A stretch of 64,000 nucleotides of DNA from Gaiellasilicea sp963850995 (GCA_963850995.1 CAWKNQ010000015.1:13805-77804); one strand, 5' to 3'. Positions 1 through 9,230 are shown, counted from the stretch's first letter. A program made the numbers and translations. The notes: generated from the sequence alone by a model not told the origin.

Positions 1-119
1 GGAAGCTGTTGGGGGAACCGACCTGTAGGCTCCGGAAGCCCCTAGCCAAGCCGAATGCCGGCGAAGAGGGAGCCAAGATCGCACCCATTAGGTCGCCGGT
101 TCGAATCCGGCTAGCTCCA
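1..119 (+). ncRNA. ssrA: tmRNA (3' end, partial)
   Basis: The window opens inside an RNA gene whose 3' end looks like the tRNA-like domain of tmRNA. A T-arm (GCCGG stem, TTCGAAT loop, CCGGC stem) is followed by TAGCTCC and a discriminator A, the 3' half of the usual tmRNA acceptor stem, whose 5' half would be GGGGCTA. No such 5' half occurs within 75 bases upstream, so it is not an ordinary tRNA. GC-rich stem candidates at 25-75 fit the 3' pseudoknots. CCA is not encoded. A terminator follows at once. tmRNA rescues stalled ribosomes. The resume codon and tag peptide lie outside the window. Confidence 0.72.
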
Positions 120-121
120 TG

Positions 122-147
122 AAACCGCCGCAAATCGGCGGTTTTCT
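122..147 (+). terminator. Rho-independent terminator of the tmRNA gene
   Basis: A stem AAACCGCCG/CGGCGGTTT with a short loop and a following T-rich run (GGTTTTCT) begins two bases after the RNA 3' end. Confidence 0.8.
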
Positions 148-378
148 AATTGACCACAGAGCTGGGCCGCGCGGGTCGCGGCGACCACGAGAGTCCCGCG
201 AGCCGAATCGCCAGAGAACTAGTGACCGCGCGTGGACGCCGTATCCCGGGTGACGTTCCCGCGGTGTTCCCTCGTCTGAGGCCGCTGTGGCAGCGGAGTC
301 GTCCTTCATGGCATCGGTTTGGCAGCGAGCCGCGACAGACTTGCGGTCGTCATAGATGTTCGAGCGAAGGGAGTAGCA

Positions 379-985
379 ATGGCTGAAAGAAACGTGGTGG
401 TCATTCGGTTCAACGAGCCGAGCAAGGCCTACCAGGCGTTGAGCGTCCTGAAGGATGTGCGACGCCGGTGGCCGCATCGTGCTGGAGTCCGCGGCGCTCG
501 TGGAGCGCACATCGGACGGCGCGCTGCGGATTCCAGAGGACACTGACAACCTCGGCCCCATCGGCGCCGCTAGCGGTTCGCTGATCGGGATGCTCGTCGG
601 CGTCCTCGGCGGGCCGGTCGGCGTCCTGATCGGCTGGGGCGGCGGCGCCCTGATCGGCGGCGCGTTCGACCTCGATCGCGTCGCGACGTCCGACGAGGCG
701 CTCACCGTTCTCGGCCGGGCGATCCCGCCGCAGTCGACTGCCGTGATCGCCAGCGTTGAGGAGCCGGCGGTCGAGGTGATCGACGGCGAGATGGCGAAGC
801 TCGGCGGCGAGGTGACGCGGCGCTCGGTTGCCGACGTCATGGACGAGCTCGAGCGGGTGGAGGCGGCGGCCGACGCCGCTGCGCGCGAAGCGCGGCGGAC
901 GGTGCGGGAGCAGCGCAAGGCCGAAATCCACGCCGACGTGGACGAGCGGATGGGCAAGCTGCGGGAGACGCTCCACGTGTCCTGA
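379..985 (+). CDS. DUF1269-type membrane protein (one frameshift)
   Basis: The product is about 201 residues once one extra base (G457, in AAGGATGTGCGAC) is skipped. The first 26 codons (MAERNVVVIRFNEP...) lie in one frame and the rest in the next. The order fits the DUF1269 family: an N-terminal alpha/beta part with a conserved RTSDG turn, a glycine-rich hydrophobic hairpin (about residues 55-85), and a charged, alanine-rich helical tail. Its function is unknown; it is probably an inner-membrane protein. GAAGGGAG lies 7 bases before the ATG. The break is more likely a sequence error than decay, because codon use stays coding-like on both sides. Confidence 0.75.
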
Positions 986-1009
986 CGACAAGCGCGCCCT
1001 CCCCATCAT

Positions 1010-1043
1010 CGAAACCCGCTGATCTCAGGGTCGGCGGGTTTCG
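1010..1043 (+). terminator. Hairpin between the DUF1269 gene and the AfsR-like gene
   Basis: Inverted repeat CGAAACCCGC/GCGGGTTTCG with a 14-base loop, placed 25 bases after the preceding stop codon. No T-tract follows, so intrinsic termination is only likely. Confidence 0.5.
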
Positions 1044-1108
1044 GCGTCTACGGCCTCCACGAAGGGCGCGAGCGTGCGAGACTCGCACAAGGGAGGCAAG
1101 AGCTGCGA

Positions 1109-3964
1109 ATGCACGACCCGCTGGAAATCCGGCTTCTCGGCCCGTTCGAGGTGCTCGCGGGCGGTGCGCGCGCGGACGTGGGCGGCTCGAAGCGTCAAGC
1201 GCTGTTGGCGATGCTTGCGCTCCGGAACGGCCGTGTGGTCGACGTCGACAGGCTCGTCGACGGCCTGTGGGGCGAGGAACTACCGGCCTCCCCGCGGAAC
1301 GCGCTCCATCATCACATCGCCCGCCTTCGCGCCGCACTCGGAGAGCAGTCGATCGCCGGCTCGGCCGACGGGTACGCCCTCGAGGATGCGCGCGTCGACG
1401 CCGTGCGGTTCGAGGAGCTGCTCGCGGAGACCCGCTCCGCGCTGCGGGACGGCGACGCCCATGCCGCGGCGGACGCGGTCGCGTCGGCGCTGGCCCTCTG
1501 GCGCGGGTCGGCGCTCCAGGGCTTGCCGGGTACTGGGTGGTTCAGCGCCGAGGCACGCCGCCTCGAGACGTTGCACGTCGACGCGCTCGAGGAGGACTTC
1601 GAGGTCAGGCTCGCGCTCGGTGAGCATCGCGAGCTGACGCCGACCCTCCGTTCGGCGCTCGCGGACAACCCGTTCCGGGAGCGGCTCTGGGGGCAGCTGA
1701 TGCTGGCGCTCTATCGCAGCGGCCGCCAGGCCGACGCGCTCGAGACGTTCCAGGAGGCCCGGCGCGTGCTCGCCGACGAGCTGGGGCTCGAGCCGGGGCC
1801 GGAGCTTCGGCGGCTTCAGGAGGCGATCCTCGCGCACGATCCGGCGATTGCCGCCGTCCCGGTCGACCGCAGGCGCCGCGGCAATCTCCCCGCGCCTTCG
1901 ACGTCATTCGTCGGACGCGAGGACGAGCTCGCCCAGCTCTCGAGCGTTCTGCGCGAGCACCGCCTCGTGACGCTCACCGGCGCGCCCGGCGTCGGCAAGA
2001 GCCGGCTCGCGGTCGAGGCCGCGCGTTCCCTTGAGGCCGAGTTCCCGGACGGCATCTGGCTCGTCGACTTCGCGCGGGCGGGCGGCGCGGACGACGCCGT
2101 CCGCCTCCTCGCAAACGCCGTCGATGTTCGCGGCTCCGATCCGCTCGCGCGCGTGACTTCACGGCTACGCCACGCAGCGGCTCTCCTCGTTCTCGACGCG
2201 TGCGAGCACGTGCTCGAGGAGGCAGCGCGGATCGCGTCGAACGTCCTTGCGGAGTGTCCCCAGGCCCGGATCCTGGCGACGAGCCGCGAGGCGCTCCACG
2301 TCGCGAGCGAGGTGAGACTCCCCGTGGCGCCGCTCGGGGCCGCGGCCGTCGAGCTCTTCCTCGAGCGTGCGCGTGCGGCACGACCCGGATTCGAGCCAGA
2401 CGCCGAGGCCGTCGCGCTCGCTGCCGAGATTGCCCGGCGCGTCGACGGGTTGCCGCTGGCGATCGAGCTCGCCGCCGCGCGCGTGAACGTGCTCGGTCTC
2501 GCGGAGCTCGTCTCCATCCTCGAGCGGCGCGCAGCGCTCCTGCGTGACAGCCCGGCCGCGGACCCGGCCCGCACCGCGCTGCAAGGGCTCGTGGAATGGA
2601 GCTACGACCTCTTGCACGGGGACGAGAAGACGCTGCTCCGGCAGCTGGCCGTCCACCGCGGCGGCGCGTCCATGCCGTCGCTCGTCTCGCTCGCAGCGAG
2701 GCACGGCCTCAACGAGGCGACCGTCGCGTATCTCGTATCAGCGCTCGTCGACAAGTCGATCGTGTCGGCCTCGTTCACCGGCGGTGCCGCCCGCTACGAC
2801 ATGCTCGACACGGTCCGCGAGTACGTGCTCGAGCGTCTCGCCGAGAGCGGCGGGCTCGCCGCCGCCCGCGGCGCGCACGCCGAATACTTCGCGGCGCTGG
2901 CCGACGAGGCGCGCGTCGAGCTGCGCGGGCCGGAATGGCTGCGCTGGGAACGCCGCCTGGAGCTGGAAAACGACAATCTCTGGGCTGCGTTGGCTTACGC
3001 TCGCGACGCGCCCGACTCTGCCGTCGCGGTTCGGCTCGGCTCTTTGGGGTGGTACTTCGCGCTGGCCGACCGCGTCTCCGAGGGAAGGCGCTTCCTGGAG
3101 CTCGCCCTCTCCGCCACGGACGATGACGCTCCGCTCGAATTGAGGATCGAACAGCTCGCCGACCTCTGCTACATCGCGACCGAGGAGTTCGATCTCGGCC
3201 CCGCACTCGTGGCCGGCGAACGTGCGGTCTCGCTTGCCGCGACCGCTGCGGCACCTTGGCAGCGCGGGTTCGCGCAACTGATGCTCGCGCTCGCCATTGG
3301 GCAGTCGGGGGACGTGGAACGCGCTGCCACGATGGCGCAGGACGCGACCGCCGCGTTCGAGGCGGCTGGAGACGACTGGGGCATCGCAGCGAGCAGCCTC
3401 ATTCGCGCAATAGGTGCGGCGTACGCCGGCGACGTCTCTACGGTCACCGCGATGGCCTCGGTCGCCGGCCGTCACTCGGATGCGCTCGGCTACGACGCGT
3501 TTCGCGCCCCGGCGCTGCTGCTCGAAGCGTGGGCGGCGGAGGAACACGGGGAAGACGACGCGGCCGCGGATGCGTACCGGCGCGCGTTCGAGCTCGCCGG
3601 GCGAATCGGGTTTGGCGACCACGCGGCGTTCGCTCTCGCCCGACTCGGATCAATCGCTGTCGCGAACGGCGATCTGCGCAAGGCCGAGGAGCTCCAGCGG
3701 CAGGCGCTCGCGACAGCCGAGGCTGCGCAAGCGCCGTGGGTCGCGGCCCAAGCGCGTGTCCAGCTCGCTCGGATTGCCGCGGCGTCCGGAAACACCGACG
3801 AAGCCCATCGCCTGTACCGCGACGTTCTCGAGTGGTCGACGATGCAACGGCCGCACCAGGCGCGCGAGAGCCTTTTCGTCGCGCTTGCGGGCCACCCCGG
3901 CACCGCAGCAGAGCTCGGGCTCGCCGAGATCGCCGAGCCCCGGCCCGACACCGCGCGCAGCTAG
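1109..3964 (+). CDS. AfsR/SARP-family transcriptional regulator (wHTH-BTAD-NB-ARC-TPR)
   Basis: A 951-residue regulator. Residues 1-95 form an OmpR-type winged helix (IRLLGPFEVLAGG start, LVDGLWGE), followed by a bacterial transcriptional activation domain to about residue 250. A STAND-type NTPase has a P-loop GAPGVGKSR near residue 291, Walker B LLVLDACEH and the sensor LATSRE. The C-terminal half is alpha-helical and TPR-like. The family activates secondary-metabolism or other operons, with NTP hydrolysis as a switch. No biosynthetic cluster is adjacent, so the target is unknown. Both neighbours are on the same strand but separated, so it is probably monocistronic. Confidence 0.88.
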   Translation: MHDPLEIRLLGPFEVLAGGARADVGGSKRQALLAMLALRNGRVVDVDRLVDGLWGEELPASPRNALHHHIARLRAALGEQSIAGSADGYALEDARVDAVRFEELLAETRSALRDGDAHAAADAVASALALWRGSALQGLPGTGWFSAEARRLETLHVDALEEDFEVRLALGEHRELTPTLRSALADNPFRERLWGQLMLALYRSGRQADALETFQEARRVLADELGLEPGPELRRLQEAILAHDPAIAAVPVDRRRRGNLPAPSTSFVGREDELAQLSSVLREHRLVTLTGAPGVGKSRLAVEAARSLEAEFPDGIWLVDFARAGGADDAVRLLANAVDVRGSDPLARVTSRLRHAAALLVLDACEHVLEEAARIASNVLAECPQARILATSREALHVASEVRLPVAPLGAAAVELFLERARAARPGFEPDAEAVALAAEIARRVDGLPLAIELAAARVNVLGLAELVSILERRAALLRDSPAADPARTALQGLVEWSYDLLHGDEKTLLRQLAVHRGGASMPSLVSLAARHGLNEATVAYLVSALVDKSIVSASFTGGAARYDMLDTVREYVLERLAESGGLAAARGAHAEYFAALADEARVELRGPEWLRWERRLELENDNLWAALAYARDAPDSAVAVRLGSLGWYFALADRVSEGRRFLELALSATDDDAPLELRIEQLADLCYIATEEFDLGPALVAGERAVSLAATAAAPWQRGFAQLMLALAIGQSGDVERAATMAQDATAAFEAAGDDWGIAASSLIRAIGAAYAGDVSTVTAMASVAGRHSDALGYDAFRAPALLLEAWAAEEHGEDDAAADAYRRAFELAGRIGFGDHAAFALARLGSIAVANGDLRKAEELQRQALATAEAAQAPWVAAQARVQLARIAAASGNTDEAHRLYRDVLEWSTMQRPHQARESLFVALAGHPGTAAELGLAEIAEPRPDTARS

Positions 3965-4060
3965 AGCTGGCAGAAGCGCCGACCCGGCTGGCAGAGCGCT
4001 GGCATCGGCGCTGACGAGTCTTCGTGGCGTCATAAGGCACACCCAACAGGAGGCTCGAAC

Positions 4061-4618
4061 ATGAGCAAGACCACGATCGAGGACCCACTTGAGCACGCCC
4101 GCCGTCGGATTGACCGGCTGCAGTTCTTCGCGCACATTGGTGCCGCTGAGGATGCCTCACGGATCCAGCGGGACCTCGACGCGCTGCACCGGGAGGAGGC
4201 ATCCGTACTGGCCGCGGCTCCCGACGAGGTCGAGGAGAAGCTCGGCCAGCTGAGGACGAGGCTCGCGGTCGCCGAGAATGCGCTGGTCGCAGACGTCTCC
4301 GAAGAATGGACGACGTTCGCGGCAGCGGTCGAGGACGAGCTCCGCAGCTGGGACTTCTACCTCGAGCGGCTGCAGACGACGGCCGCCGCACAGGAGGAAA
4401 ATGTGCGCGAGCGGGTCGAGGCGGCGATTGCCGACGTCCGCGAGCAACGGATCGCGGTCTACGACCGCCTCGCGCAGGCGCGCGAGGACGTCAACGGCGC
4501 CTGGCACGAGCAGAGAAACCACGTCAGCGCAGCTCGCGACGCGCTCGCACAGCAAGCCGACGAGCTGTCGGCGAAGTTCGAGCGCGCCTCCGATCGCACG
4601 CCCAGGCGAAGCCCGTGA
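4061..4618 (+). CDS. Coiled-coil protein of unknown function
   Basis: A 185-residue soluble protein, almost entirely charged helix with heptad-like spacing (LDALHREEAS, DEVEEKLGQLRTRL, DELSAKFERA). There is no signal peptide and no membrane segment. A strong AGGAGG lies 8 bases before the ATG. It is followed at 28 bases by a tiny membrane protein and then DUF1003, so the three may form an operon acting at the membrane. I do not recognise a named family, though the central part resembles apolipoprotein-like amphipathic helices. Confidence 0.72.
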   Translation: MSKTTIEDPLEHARRRIDRLQFFAHIGAAEDASRIQRDLDALHREEASVLAAAPDEVEEKLGQLRTRLAVAENALVADVSEEWTTFAAAVEDELRSWDFYLERLQTTAAAQEENVRERVEAAIADVREQRIAVYDRLAQAREDVNGAWHEQRNHVSAARDALAQQADELSAKFERASDRTPRRSP

Positions 4619-4646
4619 CGCACGGCTGAGCGGAGAGGAGAGCGAG

Positions 4647-4787
4647 ATGCAGACGATCGACCCACCACTGGCGGCCGCGCTCATCGCGATGTGCGTCGGG
4701 ATGCTGATGGTTCAAGCTGGCATCGCCAAGCAGCAGCTCGCGTGGCGGAGGCGGCGGCCGAACCGACGGAGGAGGCGGCGGCGGTGA
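4647..4787 (+). CDS. Small single-pass membrane protein, Arg-rich tail
   Basis: A 46-residue ORF with a good GGAGAGGAG site. A short acidic start is followed by one hydrophobic helix (AAALIAMCVGMLMVQAGIA) and a cytoplasmic tail of about ten arginines. The last codons overlap the GTG of the next gene (GTGA), which supports translational coupling. Function is not known. The Arg run partly reflects a GC-rich CGG repeat, so homopolymer-type sequence error in the tail is possible. Confidence 0.55.
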   Translation: MQTIDPPLAAALIAMCVGMLMVQAGIAKQQLAWRRRRPNRRRRRRR

Positions 4788-5249
4788 CTCGGCCGCTCGA
4801 GACCGACGAGGTGCAGCTCCTCACACGCTTCCACCCGAAACCGTCACTCCCACCCGAACCGAACCCGGCGCTGGTCGAGCACGCTCGGCGACGCGCCCAG
4901 AGCTTGCAGAACCGAATTGCAGATCGGATCACGGCGTTCGCCGGCTCGATGTCGTTCGTCTACATCCACATCGTCTGGTTCAGCTGCTGGATCGGGTTCG
5001 GCGTCGAGAACTACCCGTATCGGCCTGCTGACGATGATCGTGTCGCTCGAGGCGATCTTCCTCTCGACCTTCGTGATGATCAGCCAGAACCGGGCGGACG
5101 CGAAGCGTCAGGCGCTCGCGGACCAGCAGTGGCAGACCGTGCAGAAGGAGGACCGGCAGAACGAGGAGCTGCTCGCCCTCTCGCAGCGGATCCTCGACCT
5201 CACGACGGCGATTCACGGCGGCACTACTCGGCAACGGGGCGCGAGGTAG
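4784..5249 (+). CDS. DUF1003 membrane protein (one frameshift)
   Basis: Skipping one extra base (C5021, in CCGTATCGGCC) gives a 154-residue protein with the full DUF1003 pattern: NRIADRITAFAGS before the first helix, VYIHIVWFSCWIGFG, then TMIVSLEAIFLSTFVMISQ as the second helix, NRADAKRQ, and the charged helix DLTTAIH at the end. Two transmembrane helices are expected. The family is of unknown function. The GTG start overlaps the preceding stop. The conserved motifs lie in two frames either side of the break, so the gene is probably intact in the organism. Confidence 0.8.
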
Positions 5250-5780
5250 TGGTCGTGCTCGAGCAACGCGACAGGAGCCGCGCTGCCGGCGCGCAGCTGC
5301 CGCGCCGTCCTGCGCCGAGACGTCCGCTTCGGTGCGGCCGTCTACGGCTCGTTCCTGGCCGCGTCGGTCGTCGGCGTCGCCTACGAGTCGGGAGCGAGCG
5401 CACGCGCGATAACGGCGTCGCTGCTCGGGTCGATGCTCGTCTTCTGGGCGGCGCACGTGTGGTCGGACGCCATGGGCGAGCGAATCGCGCGCGGCGACGG
5501 GTTCGGCGCGCGCGACGTGCTCCGGATCGCGCGCAGGGAATGGCCGCTCGTCGAGGCAGCCGCGCTCCCGTCGATTCTCCTCGCTCTCGCCTGGGCCGGC
5601 GCCTGGTCCCGCGGGACGGGCACGAGGCTGGCGCTCGCAGCCGCTCTCGTGCAGGTCGTCGCGTGGGGACTCGCCGCGGGTCGGCGGCGCGGCGGAAGCT
5701 GGCTCACGGCCGCCGTGCTCGCCGCGGGCAACGGGGTGCTCGCCGTCCTCTTGTTCTCCGCCGAGCGACTCGTCCAGTGA
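5249..5780 (+). CDS. Integral membrane protein, start uncertain (probable frameshift)
   Basis: The frame ending at 5780 is coding-like back to about 5307 (FGAAVYGSFLAASVVGVAYE), but no ATG, GTG or TTG precedes residue Met at 5433 in that frame. The GTG at 5249, overlapping the DUF1003 stop by one base, gives about 176 residues if one extra base is assumed in between. Hydrophobic helices are seen near SLLGSMLVFWAAHVWS, ALPSILLALAWAGAW, LALAAALVQVVAWGLA and AAVLAAGNGVLAVLLF. No family is recognised. It lies in the same run as DUF1003 and the AI-2E permease. Confidence 0.55.
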
Positions 5781-5809
5781 CCGGACGGCGACCCGATGAA
5801 GGAGGGGGA

Positions 5810-6862
5810 GTGGCCAAGGTGCCGCCGGTGAGCCAGAACCTGGACCGGGCGGCGGCCTGGACGTGGCGGCTGCTCGTCTGTGCGGCCGCGCTGGCTGGCG
5901 TCCTAGCGCTGGTCTGGTACGTGCGAGTAATCGCGATGCCGATCGCCGTCGCGCTCATCATCGCGCCGGCACTGTCGCCGCTCGCCTCGTGGTTCCGGGC
6001 CCGGCGCCACCTCGAAAAGCCGGCCGCGGCGCTCGCGCTGCTGACGGGACTCGCCGTCGTCGCGCTGCTCGTTGCGATCGTGGCCGTCTCGGTCGTCGAG
6101 CAGTTCGACGAGCTCGTCGAGTCGGTCGGCCGTGCCGTCGACGACCTCGTCGCCCAGCTCGGGCGCGAGCCCTTCGACCTCGCACTCGCGGGAGACTTTC
6201 AGTCGGCGCTCGAAGACTCGTGGCGGGAGGCGTCGAGCTACGCCGCCTCGGGCGTGCAGGCCGGTGCCGGGCTCGTCACAGGCATCGCGCTCGCCGTCGC
6301 GATGCTCTACTTCGTGCTGCGGGACGGCGGCGACCTCTGGGCGTCGATCCTGCGGCGCTTCCCGTCCGACGCTCGCCCGGCGGTCGACCGTGCGGGGCGG
6401 GGCGCGTGGGGCGCCCTCGGCGGGTTCGTTCGCGCGACGGCGCAGGTCGCGACCATCGACGCGCTGCTGATCGGGATCGGCCTGACGTTGCTCGGCGTGC
6501 CGCTTGCGCTCGCGCTGGCCGTGCTCGTGTTCATGGGTTCGTTCGTGCCGTACGTCGGCGCGTTCGCCTCCGGCCTAGTCGCGGTCCTCGTCGGCTTCGC
6601 GGACGGGGGCTGGGAGCTCGCACTTGCGGTCCTCGCCCTCGTCGTCGCCGTCCAATTCCTCGAGGGCACGTTCCTCCAGCCGACCATCCAGAGCCGCAGC
6701 GTCCACCTGCACCCGGCGGTCGTGCTGCTCGCGGTGACGGCAGGCGGCTCGCTCTTCGGGATCGCGGGCGCGTTTCTGGCTGTGCCTGTGACCGCGGTCG
6801 TCGCCGCCGTCCACGAGTCGCTGGCCGCCGAGGAGACGGCCCCCGGCGGCGAACCGTCCTGA
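5810..6862 (+). CDS. AI-2E family transporter (permease)
   Basis: A 350-residue membrane protein of the AI-2E/YdbI-YhhT family: paired N-terminal helices, a charged amphipathic region (VVEQFDELVESVGRAVDDL), then the conserved LLIGIGLTLLGVPLALALA, GSFVPYVGAFASG and PTIQSRSVHLHPAVVLLAV with an AGAFLAVPVTAV end. Relatives export or flux small molecules; the substrate here is unknown. GTG 5810 was chosen because AAGGAGG lies just upstream; GTG 5777 or 5819 are alternatives in the same frame. Confidence 0.85.
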   Translation: MAKVPPVSQNLDRAAAWTWRLLVCAAALAGVLALVWYVRVIAMPIAVALIIAPALSPLASWFRARRHLEKPAAALALLTGLAVVALLVAIVAVSVVEQFDELVESVGRAVDDLVAQLGREPFDLALAGDFQSALEDSWREASSYAASGVQAGAGLVTGIALAVAMLYFVLRDGGDLWASILRRFPSDARPAVDRAGRGAWGALGGFVRATAQVATIDALLIGIGLTLLGVPLALALAVLVFMGSFVPYVGAFASGLVAVLVGFADGGWELALAVLALVVAVQFLEGTFLQPTIQSRSVHLHPAVVLLAVTAGGSLFGIAGAFLAVPVTAVVAAVHESLAAEETAPGGEPS

Positions 6863-7665
6863 GCGCGCCCCAGCGGCGAGGCCCGCCGAGCCTGGCAGCG
6901 GAGGCCCGAGGGCGGCACTCGGCTGGCACGCGGCCATAGCCACGCTGCGCGGGATCCCACGAATGGGCGACGACATCGGCTACGGCCACGTGGCGTGTCC
7001 GGTGGACCGGCAGATGCGCGTGTCAAACGCACAACACACGACGTTGTCTGTTCGTCGAATCGGGCATCTTCCGATGCGGAATTCCAGCGCGTCTCGTCAG
7101 TTCGTGGACCGAGCGCACGGAGCACCGCAGGAGTGCAGCTACCTCCGTCGTCACCAAGAGCGAGCGCCCGCGTCAGACTTGCTTGATCAACGGCACATTC
7201 GGCTCACGAGAGCTCTTGAGCTGGTTAGTTCGTGCGACCGGCCACAAGGTTGCGGGCAGAATGTCGATTTGCAGGCATTTCGTGCAGAACGTTTGGGCCA
7301 CGGGTTTGGGCCACGGGGGCAATGGAGCATCCAAACAGACAACGTTAACCGCCCATTTGCAGGCACTATGCGAAGCGGGAGCGACGGGACTCGAACCCGC
7401 GACCTCCGGCGTGACAGGCCGGCAATCAGGAACCTGGCCACGCGATGCCGATGACCTCCTCTCTAGCGAAGGAGGTGGTCGCATCTGCGCCAGCATCGGC
7501 AACGAAGACTGTTCGTTTGCAGGCATTTTCTGTCGCTGGAAGCTGAACTCGCAAGCCTCGACGGTGGTCGCTTGAGGTCGCGCGTGCCCGCGAGCGCCCG
7601 CCAGTCCGAAAATGTACCCGTCTCGTACCCGCGAGATGCCGACGTGGCGTCTGGGCAGACAACAG
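6863..7665. other. Gene-free tRNA locus with repeats
   Basis: About 800 bases with no convincing protein gene in either direction. It holds a tRNA-Asp 3' fragment, four copies of a TTTGCAGG core and a tandem 13-base repeat TTTGGGCCACGGG at about 7293-7318. The lower GC and repeats differ from the flanks. This looks like a worn integration site beside tRNA-Thr. Confidence 0.55.
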
Positions 7666-7684
7666 AAAGGCCCATTTGCAGGGC
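7268..7684. repeat. Four spaced copies of a TTTGCAGG(C/G) core
   Basis: TTTGCAGGCA occurs at 7268-7277, 7356-7365 and 7516-7525, and TTTGCAGGGC at 7675-7684. Copies two and four lie just 3' (minus strand) of a tRNA-like 3' end, and both are followed by GTTGTCTG. Spacings are 88, 160 and 159 bases. This pattern fits repeated recombination at a tRNA 3' end or duplication of a tRNA-terminator unit. Confidence 0.6.
7376..7422 (-). pseudogene. tRNA-Asp(GTC) fragment (3' half)
   Basis: Reading the minus strand there is an anticodon arm (CCGGC stem, loop CTGTCAC with anticodon GTC), a variable loop, a complete T-arm (GCGGG, TTCGAGT, CCCGT) and the acceptor 3' half CGCTCCC. The upstream bases do not form the partner GGGAGCG or a D-arm, so the 5' half is missing or has been replaced. 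A partial tRNA is what remains when an element recombines into a tRNA gene; alternatively the 5' half is mis-assembled. Confidence 0.6.
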
Positions 7685-7688
7685 TTTT
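7666..7688 (-). terminator. Terminator of tRNA-Thr
   Basis: On the minus strand AAAAGCCC pairs with GGGCCTTT, followed by CTGTT, starting five bases after the tRNA 3' end. The loop contains one of the TTTGCAGG cores. Confidence 0.6.
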
Positions 7689-7692
7689 CCGA

Positions 7693-7765
7693 AGCCCTCT
7701 GACGGACTCGAACCGTCGACCCCCTCCTTACCATGGAGGTGCTCTACCAACTGAGCTAAGAGGGC
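7693..7765 (-). tRNA. tRNA-Thr(GGT)
   Basis: A 73-base cloverleaf on the minus strand: acceptor GCCCTCT/AGAGGGC, D-arm GCTCAGTTGGTAGAGC, anticodon stem CCTCC/GGAGG with loop ATGGTAA (anticodon GGT), T-arm GACGG-TTCGAGT-CCGTC. CCA is not encoded. Confidence 0.96.
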
Positions 7766-7816
7766 GAGACGGCACAGGGTACCAAGGCCACTGGCGAGGT
7801 CACCGCACGATGTCGC

Positions 7817-9220
7817 TTGACCTCCGCACGTCTCGCCGACGAAGATCCCCTCTTCCGCATGCCGCCAGCCGCCGCCGCTATCCGCCGCTTCGCCGATGTG
7901 TTCTCCGGGGAGATCATCCGCCGCGACGACCCCGGCTACGACGAGGCCCGCGTCGTCTGGAACGGCATGATCGACCGCTACCCGGAGCTCGTCGTCCGGC
8001 CCGCGAGCGCCGACGACGTCGCCGCCGCGATCCGCTTCGGCCGCGAGGAAGAGCTCCCGATCGCCGTCCGCAGCGGCGGTCACAGCATCCCCGGCCTCTC
8101 CACCTGCGACGACGGGATCGTCATCGACCTGTCGCGGATGAACGGCGCGCGCGTCGACGCCGCCGAGCGCACGGCGTGGGTGAACGGCGGCGCGCTCCTC
8201 GGGGAGCTCGACCGGGAGGCGCAGGCGGTCGGGCTCGTCTGCCCGGTCGGCGTCGTCTCCCACACGGGCGTCGCCGGCCTCACGCTCGGCGGCGGCATGG
8301 GGAGGCTCCAGCGCAAGCACGGCTACACGATCGACAACCTGCTCGGGGTCGAGCTCGTCACCGCCGACGGCCGGCAGGTCCGGGCCAGCGACGAGGAGAA
8401 CGAGGACCTCTTCTGGGGCCTCCGCGGAGCCGGCGCCAACTTCGGGATCGCGACGGCCTTCCGCTTCCGCCTGCACCCGCTCGCGTGGCAGGTCACGCAC
8501 GGGACGCTCGTCCACCCGATCGAGCGGGCGACCCAGCTCGCCGCGCGCTTTCGCGAGCTCCTCGCGACCGGGCCCGACGAGCTCTGGGCGAGCTTTGGGC
8601 TCGGACGCTCACCGGACGGCCGGCCGATCGCCACCGTGACCGTCCTGCACAGCGGCCCTCCCGAGGATGCAGAGCGCGACGTCGCGGAGCTGCGCGCGTT
8701 CGGTCCGCCGCTAAGCGACTCGATCGAGCCGCAGCCGCACCTCGGCCCGCAGACGATGGCGGACGAGGCTCAACACTGGGGCCAGCGCTTCTCGATGAAG
8801 AGCGCGTTCGTCCGCTCGCTGGACGACGACCTCGTCGCGCTGTGCGTCGACCACCTCGAGCGCGCGCCCGCGGGCGGCGACTCCGGCTTCTCGGTGTGGG
8901 CATGTGGGGGCGCGATCGCGCGGGTGCCGGAGGACGCCACGGCGTTCACAGGCCGGAGCGGCGCCTTCTGGCTTGCCGCGGAGACTCTCTGGCACGATCC
9001 CGCTCGCGACGACGAGTTCCGCCCCTGGTCGCGCGAGGCGCTGGAGGCGGTGCAGCCGTACGCGACGGAGGGCCGCTACGTCAACGACGTCGCGGAGACC
9101 GGGAAGGACGTCGCGCGCATGATCTACGGCCCGGCGAAGCACGAGCGTCTCGCAGCGCTGAAGCGAATCTGGGATCCGGACAACGTCTTCCGGCTCAACC
9201 AGAACATCCAGCCCGCCTGA
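7817..9220 (+). CDS. FAD-binding oxidoreductase (VAO/berberine-bridge type)
   Basis: A 467-residue flavoprotein of the vanillyl-alcohol-oxidase fold. The N-terminal FAD domain carries RSGGHSIPG (the usual 8-alpha-histidyl FAD site H), a GVAGLTLGGGMG nucleotide loop and WGLRGAGANFGI. The C-terminal berberine-bridge motif is DPDNVFRLNQNI. There is no signal peptide. Family members oxidise alcohols, amines or sugars; the substrate is not predictable here. TTG 7817 is the longest start; ATG 7859 is a good alternative. The next gene begins 10 bases later, so the two may be co-transcribed. Confidence 0.86.
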   Translation: MTSARLADEDPLFRMPPAAAAIRRFADVFSGEIIRRDDPGYDEARVVWNGMIDRYPELVVRPASADDVAAAIRFGREEELPIAVRSGGHSIPGLSTCDDGIVIDLSRMNGARVDAAERTAWVNGGALLGELDREAQAVGLVCPVGVVSHTGVAGLTLGGGMGRLQRKHGYTIDNLLGVELVTADGRQVRASDEENEDLFWGLRGAGANFGIATAFRFRLHPLAWQVTHGTLVHPIERATQLAARFRELLATGPDELWASFGLGRSPDGRPIATVTVLHSGPPEDAERDVAELRAFGPPLSDSIEPQPHLGPQTMADEAQHWGQRFSMKSAFVRSLDDDLVALCVDHLERAPAGGDSGFSVWACGGAIARVPEDATAFTGRSGAFWLAAETLWHDPARDDEFRPWSREALEAVQPYATEGRYVNDVAETGKDVARMIYGPAKHERLAALKRIWDPDNVFRLNQNIQPA

Positions 9221-9230
9221 GATCGGCGCC

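Noticed and set aside
6963..7575. Several open frames in the tRNA locus
   Set aside because: They run through tRNA pieces and repeats and have no coding bias or start site.
7268..7684. CRISPR array
   Set aside because: The repeated core is only about 10 bases, spacing is uneven and no cas gene is present.
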